The notes under the pieces are model-generated. The model searched no databases and had not been told where the DNA came from. It saw only the letters and a list, made by a program, of their open reading frames with translations. 64,000 nt of DNA. Source: an uncultured Paracoccaceae bacterium (lineage in GTDB: Bacteria > Pseudomonadota > Alphaproteobacteria > Rhodobacterales > Rhodobacteraceae). Below, one piece after another: positions 59,372-64,000 of the stretch. Both the position numbers and the translations under genes were made by a program. Positions within the stretch are counted from its first letter, which is position 1. Every line of letters begins with the position of its first letter. The stretch is from NCBI GenBank assembly GCA_947489445.1, contig CANLDN010000010.1, positions 124,001 to 188,000 on the forward strand, written 5' to 3'.

Positions 59372-59413
59372 TAGGGTCGCGCTGAAAACAAACGCCAGCA
59401 AGGAGCCAGTGCG

Positions 59414-61294
59414 ATGAAAGACGTTGATACATATGACCTTTCCTGGGACGAGTGGGATGAATTGCAACGCCCCGCCGCCGAGAAGACAGATTTTGACGAT
59501 GTGGTCGAAGCCGCCATTTCACGGCGCGGTTTCCTGAGCGGTGTCGTCGCGTTTGGTTCGGGTGCGGCCGTCATGGGCACAGGCCTGCTGTCCGGCACAT
59601 CAGCTGAGGCGCAAACCGCCAGTCGTTTCGGCTTCACGCCAATCCCGATTGCCACAGACGGCACCGTGCATGTGCCCGAAGGCTACACATGGCAGCCTGT
59701 CGCGAAATGGGGCCAGCCCCTGTTCTCTGACGCCGAAGAATTCAGTCAGGAAATAGGTGTCAGCGTTGCCAGCTCCGACCGGGTGTTCGGCGAAAACACC
59801 GACGGGATGGAGGCCTTTATGGTCGGCAACCGGCAGGTGATCGCGGTGAACCATGAATACGTGAACACCAAAGTCAATTTGCCTCACACCGGCGGTGAAA
59901 CGACCAGCGCAGATGATGTGCTTATTCTGCAAAACATGCAGGGCGTAACAGTGATGGAAGTCGCCGAGGGTCCGGACGGTTGGGATATCGTTGTCGATAG
60001 TGATCTGAACCGCCGCATCACGCATAACACGCCGATGACAATCGCGGGGCCAGCCGCTGGTCATGACCTGATGAAAACATCAGCGGATCCCGAAGGCGTC
60101 CTGACACTGGGAACCATCAACAACTGTGGCGCGGGCAAGACGCCCTGGGGCACCTATCTGACCTGCGAAGAAAACTTCAACGGCTACTTTGGATCAAGCG
60201 ATCCGGATTTCGCGTTGCCAGAGGGGTACGGGCGTTACGGCATTGGGTTGGAAGGCCGTTATGGCTATGAAAAGTTCGATCCGCGCTTTGATGTGTCGCA
60301 AAACCCGAATGAGCCGCACAGGCTTGGCTATATCGTGGAAATCGACCCCAGCGATGCCTCATCAACCCCGATCAAACACACTGCATTGGGTCGTTTCAAA
60401 CATGAAAACGCCGCCACTGTAATCGCGCCTGATGGCCGGGTGGTCGTCTATATGGGCGACGATGAACGGGGCGAATTTATGTATAAATATGTCTCCAACG
60501 GGGTCTACACACCCGGCGGTCCGACATCTGCTCTGCTGGATGATGGTCAGCTTTATGTGGCGAAATTCAACAATGATCTGACCGGTCAATGGGTGGCCCT
60601 GACCCCCGAAGCCACGGGCATGGACGAAGCTGAAATCGCAATCTTCACCCGCACTGCGGCGTCAGCCGTGGGGGCCACAACCATGGACCGGCCCGAATGG
60701 GTCGCCGTGAACCCGGTCGCGGTCGAAGGGTACTGTTGCCTGACCAACAACCGCAACCGGGGCGTCAAGCCAAACGCGGGCGGTGATGATACATCCATCA
60801 ATGGGCCAAACCCGCGCGCCGAAAACAACTATGGCCAGATCGTGCGCTGGTACCCCAGCAATGATGATCACGGAACGGACACATTCACCTGGGACCTGTA
60901 CGTCATGGCCGGAAACCCAACCGTGCATGATGACAAATATGGCGGATCGTCCAACATCAACGAAGGCAACCTGTTCAACTCACCCGACGGGATGATGTTC
61001 GACAGCACCGGGTTGCTTTGGATTCAGACAGACGGGAACGACAGCAACGAAGACGGGTTCGCAGGGATGGGCAACAACCAGATGCTGGCGGGTGACCCAT
61101 CCACCGGTCAGATCGAACGGTTCCTGACGGGCCCCAAAGGGTCCGAGGTTACCGGCCTGACATGGTCAGCGGACCGGCGTACAATGTTTGTAGGGATTCA
61201 GCACCCGGCGGCCCCTTTCCCTGACGGCGAAGGGATGCTGCCCCGCTCAACCATCATCGCGGTCAAACGGGACGACGGCGCAATGGTTGGCTAG
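59414..61294 (+). CDS. phoX: PhoX family alkaline phosphatase (DUF839)
   Basis: A 626-aa exported phosphatase that frees phosphate from organic esters; family members use calcium and iron. The twin-arginine signal SRRGFLS is at 36-42 with a hydrophobic stretch and an AEA cut site near 66, preceded by a long cytoplasmic leader. The DUF839 hallmarks NNCGAGKTPWGTYLTCEEN (conserved Cys and Glu) and GRFKHENAA are present. Export is by Tat, folded with its metals. A PHO-box-like repeat lies upstream. Close relatives without proven activity exist, so the name is by family. Confidence 0.88.
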   Translation: MKDVDTYDLSWDEWDELQRPAAEKTDFDDVVEAAISRRGFLSGVVAFGSGAAVMGTGLLSGTSAEAQTASRFGFTPIPIATDGTVHVPEGYTWQPVAKWGQPLFSDAEEFSQEIGVSVASSDRVFGENTDGMEAFMVGNRQVIAVNHEYVNTKVNLPHTGGETTSADDVLILQNMQGVTVMEVAEGPDGWDIVVDSDLNRRITHNTPMTIAGPAAGHDLMKTSADPEGVLTLGTINNCGAGKTPWGTYLTCEENFNGYFGSSDPDFALPEGYGRYGIGLEGRYGYEKFDPRFDVSQNPNEPHRLGYIVEIDPSDASSTPIKHTALGRFKHENAATVIAPDGRVVVYMGDDERGEFMYKYVSNGVYTPGGPTSALLDDGQLYVAKFNNDLTGQWVALTPEATGMDEAEIAIFTRTAASAVGATTMDRPEWVAVNPVAVEGYCCLTNNRNRGVKPNAGGDDTSINGPNPRAENNYGQIVRWYPSNDDHGTDTFTWDLYVMAGNPTVHDDKYGGSSNINEGNLFNSPDGMMFDSTGLLWIQTDGNDSNEDGFAGMGNNQMLAGDPSTGQIERFLTGPKGSEVTGLTWSADRRTMFVGIQHPAAPFPDGEGMLPRSTIIAVKRDDGAMVG

Positions 61295-61393
61295 TGAGCC
61301 AAAGCCGAAACCAACATTGCGACACACGCCCCTCGGCCTTCGCGCTGGGGGGCGGATGTCTGCATTGAGCCCAAACCTACTGAATGCTGCGGG

Positions 61394-63207
61394 TTGCGCG
61401 AACGTCGGCTTTATCGCTTCCGGCCAACAACGTGCCAAAATCAAACGAAGTTTTGCCAAGGCGTTGTGGCAAATGAATCTTCAGCGATATTGGTCGCTTC
61501 GCCTAATTTACCTACTGAAGTGGGCACTGCAGCTATTGAAACGGCGTTCGATCTTGGCGACTCTGGCTTTCTGCGCGATGTTTTGTCCGGAGATCAGAGC
61601 CTATTGGATGAGACCTTTGCAGGCCTTGATTTGTCCGACCTTCAGACCCTGGCCGAAAGTTCTATCCAAACGCCCGACATGCAGGTCCTCCCAGGTGACC
61701 TGTATTTACAGGACGGCAATCCAGTATCTGCATTGCAGGCTTTTTCCGCTGTACCGGCCAACGCTGCGCAGTCCGAACAGGCGATTGGGCGGCAGGCGCT
61801 GGCTAGTTTCGTTGCTCCCAACAACCCAAACGCTCTTGAACTACAGCTAGCTGAACAACTTCTGCTAGACAACATGTTATCCGGGGACACTTATTCCTCG
61901 GCTACGGTTTTGGGAAACACCGATCAATTTCCATCTACGGTTACTCTTGCCGCTGCTACCACTCTGCGTGTGAACCCCGCATCACCAGAGCAACTATCTT
62001 CTGCACGACAGGCACAAATTGAAGGTTGCGCAGCGGCGGAAGCGACCGCCGATGCTTGGTGTTCTGTCTTTGACATTGTTTATGTCACGACCCGTCAAGC
62101 CAACCCATCTGGCAGCGACATCTTGTTCGGATCGTCCGAAGGACCACTAGCAAGCGGTATTGTTCGTACTCGATTACCAGTCGCTTTTGAACTGGCAATG
62201 GCTCAAGAACCCACGTTGTCATCTTTAAGCTGTAGCCTTGGTTGGCTAACTTGTCCCCGTGCCATCGAACAGTTGTTATACGAGGCGGATATTCCCGCTA
62301 TCCCGGCCGAAGAACTGCCAGAGCGCGTAGACAATTTTGACGCAACTATTACTGATGCTCTTAGCCACTTTCCGCGTCCTAGGTATAATTCGCCCCGCGC
62401 GCTAATCTTCATCCATGGCTTCAACACTGATTTTGCTGAAGCAACAGACGCCGTCGCGCGTTTGATGATCACTTCACGCTACCCATCTACTCCCTATCTC
62501 TTTAGCTGGCCGTCGCAGGGAAGGTCTTGTTCAGCAAGCAACGCTCATTGAGTTCGGTTGGCCGAGAGACCGTACAAATTGCTTATCAAGCTGACCGCGA
62601 TGCCGTCACCGCCAGTTGCACAAACATGCGCAATGCCATGACCGACATTATCAAACGCTACGGTTCAGGTCAGGTAGATATAGTTGCCCACTCGATGGGA
62701 AATCAACTGCTGTGGGAAATGCTGCAAGGCTGCGGTGACCCCACAGCCCCAGTCCTTGGCGACGCAGCTAACAAGCCATTCCGGGCAATGATCCTTGTGG
62801 CGGCGGACCTATCCTTGCCGAAATTCCGGGATGTTCTGAACAATTATACAGACTTGGCGGACGAGCTAGCGATCTATGCCAGTCCGAATGACCTTGTGTT
62901 GCAAGCCTCAGCTCGAGTTTTTAATCAGAACGACTTGGGCGACGGCTACGATGCGCGGGTACCGCGGTTGGGTTTATATACCCGGTCGACACATGCCTTC
63001 GAAGCGGGGGTTCAGGTGATCAGCACTCAAACCGTGGATGGAACCACGACTTACGCACCGCGCAACCACAACTATCATATCAATAATCCTACAATCAGGC
63101 GTGACATCTCTATGATCTTGAACGGCCAGTTCTCCGATCTAGCGATCCGCTGTATTTTGGGGCCACTGGACGAGGGTCACTACATGATTTCGCTCAACTG
63201 CTTGTAG
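61394..63207 (+). pseudogene. DUF900 alpha/beta hydrolase, frameshifted and 5'-decayed
   Basis: Two overlapping frames encode parts of one DUF900-type esterase. The first (to 62551) has VYVTTRQANP and the oxyanion strand ALIFIHGFNTDF, then SWPSQG at 62503-62520 and a stop. The second frame (from about 62570) carries on with YQADRDAV and the nucleophile elbow VAHSMGNQ. The break at 62520-62570 needs a frame change and some extra bases. No signal peptide or ribosome site is visible at the 5' end, where the earliest start would be a TTG. Base use is more AT-rich than in its neighbours. A sequencing error at 62520 could fake the frameshift but not the missing 5' end. Confidence 0.7.
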
Positions 63208-63664
63208 CTTACTAATGTTCTGATCTCTTTTCGCGCCAAAAATAATGTAGGTTAGAATGGTTTGCGGTTCGGCACGTTGCGCCGAAACATTTAACCAGCA
63301 ATGGACATCAGGTCTTGACTCGCGACTAGCGTCAGCGAAGGTAATCTAAGCGTAGATGTAATGATAACTAGGAATTATCGGTGCGATCTCACGCCGTATG
63401 CTGCGGTCGCCATGTAGAGCATCCAAAGTCAGGTTTGGGCTGCGGATTCAACGGATCGCCGCAACACATGTCTCAAACTTCTCTGCGGGGGTGTTGTATT
63501 GCAAGGCCTTTCTGGGTCGTTGCCGTGCTGTTTTAACCTTTGTCTTTCAGAAATGATCGTTTTGCCTTAAACGAGGAGGGAAACCTTGAAAATGAGACAA
63601 AAATCTGCCAGCTTTTGCTCAAACCCAAGGTAACTTGGGAATATGGGTTGAAGGATGCATTTTC
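63208..63664. other. 457-bp intergenic region with transposase remnant
   Basis: Only the IS30-type remnant (listed) can be recognised. The rest is AT-richer than the genes, with no ribosome site, terminator or promoter that I can support. Confidence 0.6.
63448..63522 (-). mobile_element. IS30-family transposase remnant (C-terminal end)
   Basis: The last 24 codons of an IS30-type transposase read on the minus strand: QRPRKALQYNTPAEKFETCV, then AAIR and a stop. The RPRKxLxYxTPxExF pattern is the C-terminal hallmark of IS30 transposases. The rest of the gene and the inverted repeats are gone. It marks a past insertion next to the decayed DUF900 gene. Confidence 0.8.
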
Positions 63665-64000
63665 ATGGTCCGGTTTCCAATGACACGCGGCGTGCTTCCT
63701 CCATTGTTCACAATCGTCTCTGTCTTGGCGTTTTGTCTTTTTTCTGCCCCGGCCCTTGCAGGACCTATGGAGCGGATCAGCGTTAATGCAAATGGCGAAG
63801 AAGCAAATGGCGAAAGCGGCTCGGCCGTGGCCTCGCGCGATGGGCGCTACATTGTTTTCGCCTCAGCTGCTACCAATCTTGTAGAGGGTGATGCTAACGG
63901 CCATCCCGACGTTTTTCTGAAAGACCGCGAAACCGGCGAGGTCGAGTTGATAAGCGTGGCCACGGATGGCACACAGGGCGACGGCTGGAGTGGCGAAAGC
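63665..64000 (+). CDS. Exported WD40-like (PD40) beta-propeller protein, 3' end outside window
   Basis: The first 112 codons of a secreted protein. A signal peptide (1-34, ending APALA) follows AAGGA about 10 bp before the ATG. The mature part has TolB-like propeller repeats: ERISVNANGEEANGESGSAV, SRDGRYIVFASAATNLV, DVFLKDRETGEVELISV, with the same unit beginning again at the window end. The DNA has a tandem GCAAATGGCGAA pair near 63788-63813 that fits repeat expansion. Such proteins are extracellular or periplasmic; function unknown. Confidence 0.75.
   Translation, partial: MVRFPMTRGVLPPLFTIVSVLAFCLFSAPALAGPMERISVNANGEEANGESGSAVASRDGRYIVFASAATNLVEGDANGHPDVFLKDRETGEVELISVATDGTQGDGWSGES

Noticed and set aside
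62503..62600. Programmed frameshift in the DUF900 gene
   Set aside because: No slippery heptamer or strong downstream structure seen, and the 5' end is also damaged, so decay is simpler.

Overview
The window reads as a chromosome segment of an alphaproteobacterium of the order Rhodobacterales (roseobacter type). The evidence is the mix of families typical of that group (DUF6931 next to type VI secretion genes, DUF4453, DUF6473, a twin-transmembrane small protein beside a PduO-type cobalamin adenosyltransferase, a 778-residue ParC, MlrC-like M81 peptidases with dipeptide ABC transporters) and the moderately GC-rich codon use. Assignments come from reading the translated sequence; no database search was run. 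I saw no tRNA, rRNA or CRISPR array.

Layout. 1-12.3 kb: one strand of a type VI secretion (T6SS) locus, in transcription order DUF6931, tagH (FHA), tssA, tssB, tssC, hcp, tssE, tssF, tssG, clpV. It holds sheath, tube, baseplate, regulator and recycling ATPase. The membrane complex (tssJLM), tssK and vgrG are not here and probably lie to the left, where clpV runs off the window. 12.6-16.3 kb: accessory genes (GNAT, two SAM methyltransferases, DUF6326 membrane protein) divergent from a LysR regulator that has a perfect palindrome just before its start codon. 16.7-26.9 kb: a coherent catabolic locus with an M81 metallopeptidase, a MurR/RpiR regulator and an FAD amine/amino-acid oxidoreductase, divergent from a five-gene dipeptide/oligopeptide ABC transporter operon. 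27.5-29.1 kb: two exported proteins (alpha/beta hydrolase and SnoaL-like).

29.1-35.8 kb: a THUMP RNA methyltransferase carrying a palindromic repeat inside its reading frame; a Slam-like TPR/beta-barrel protein divergent from two CAP-domain lipoproteins; a hydrolase; a methyltransferase divergent from glyoxalase II. 36-40.8 kb: clpA with a strong terminator, then a chemoreceptor. 41.1-46.9 kb, minus strand: recQ, truB, DUF1643, a fluoroacetate-dehalogenase-like hydrolase, an RTX repeat protein and rpsO. 47-48.8 kb: two very small ORFs, a histidine phosphatase and a deleted gph pseudogene. 48.9-52.5 kb: beta-oxidation and electron-transfer genes (3-hydroxybutyryl-CoA dehydrogenase, etfA, etfB) with a DUF6473 gene between. 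52.8-57.5 kb: DUF4453, cobalamin adenosyltransferase, twin-TM protein, SDR, and parC. 57.5-61.3 kb: a DUF2946-like small protein, a PepSY membrane protein, and phoX preceded by a PHO-box-like repeat. 61.3-64 kb: a decayed DUF900 hydrolase, an IS30 transposase remnant and the start of a secreted beta-propeller gene.

The most interesting items are the Slam-like gene facing two CAP lipoproteins (possible surface display of CAP proteins), the dehalogenase-like enzyme that keeps the whole fluoride-binding residue set but has Glu at the acid position, the peptide-use locus with a shared candidate operator, and a small family of palindromic repeats, two of which supply stop codons while a third sits in frame inside a gene.
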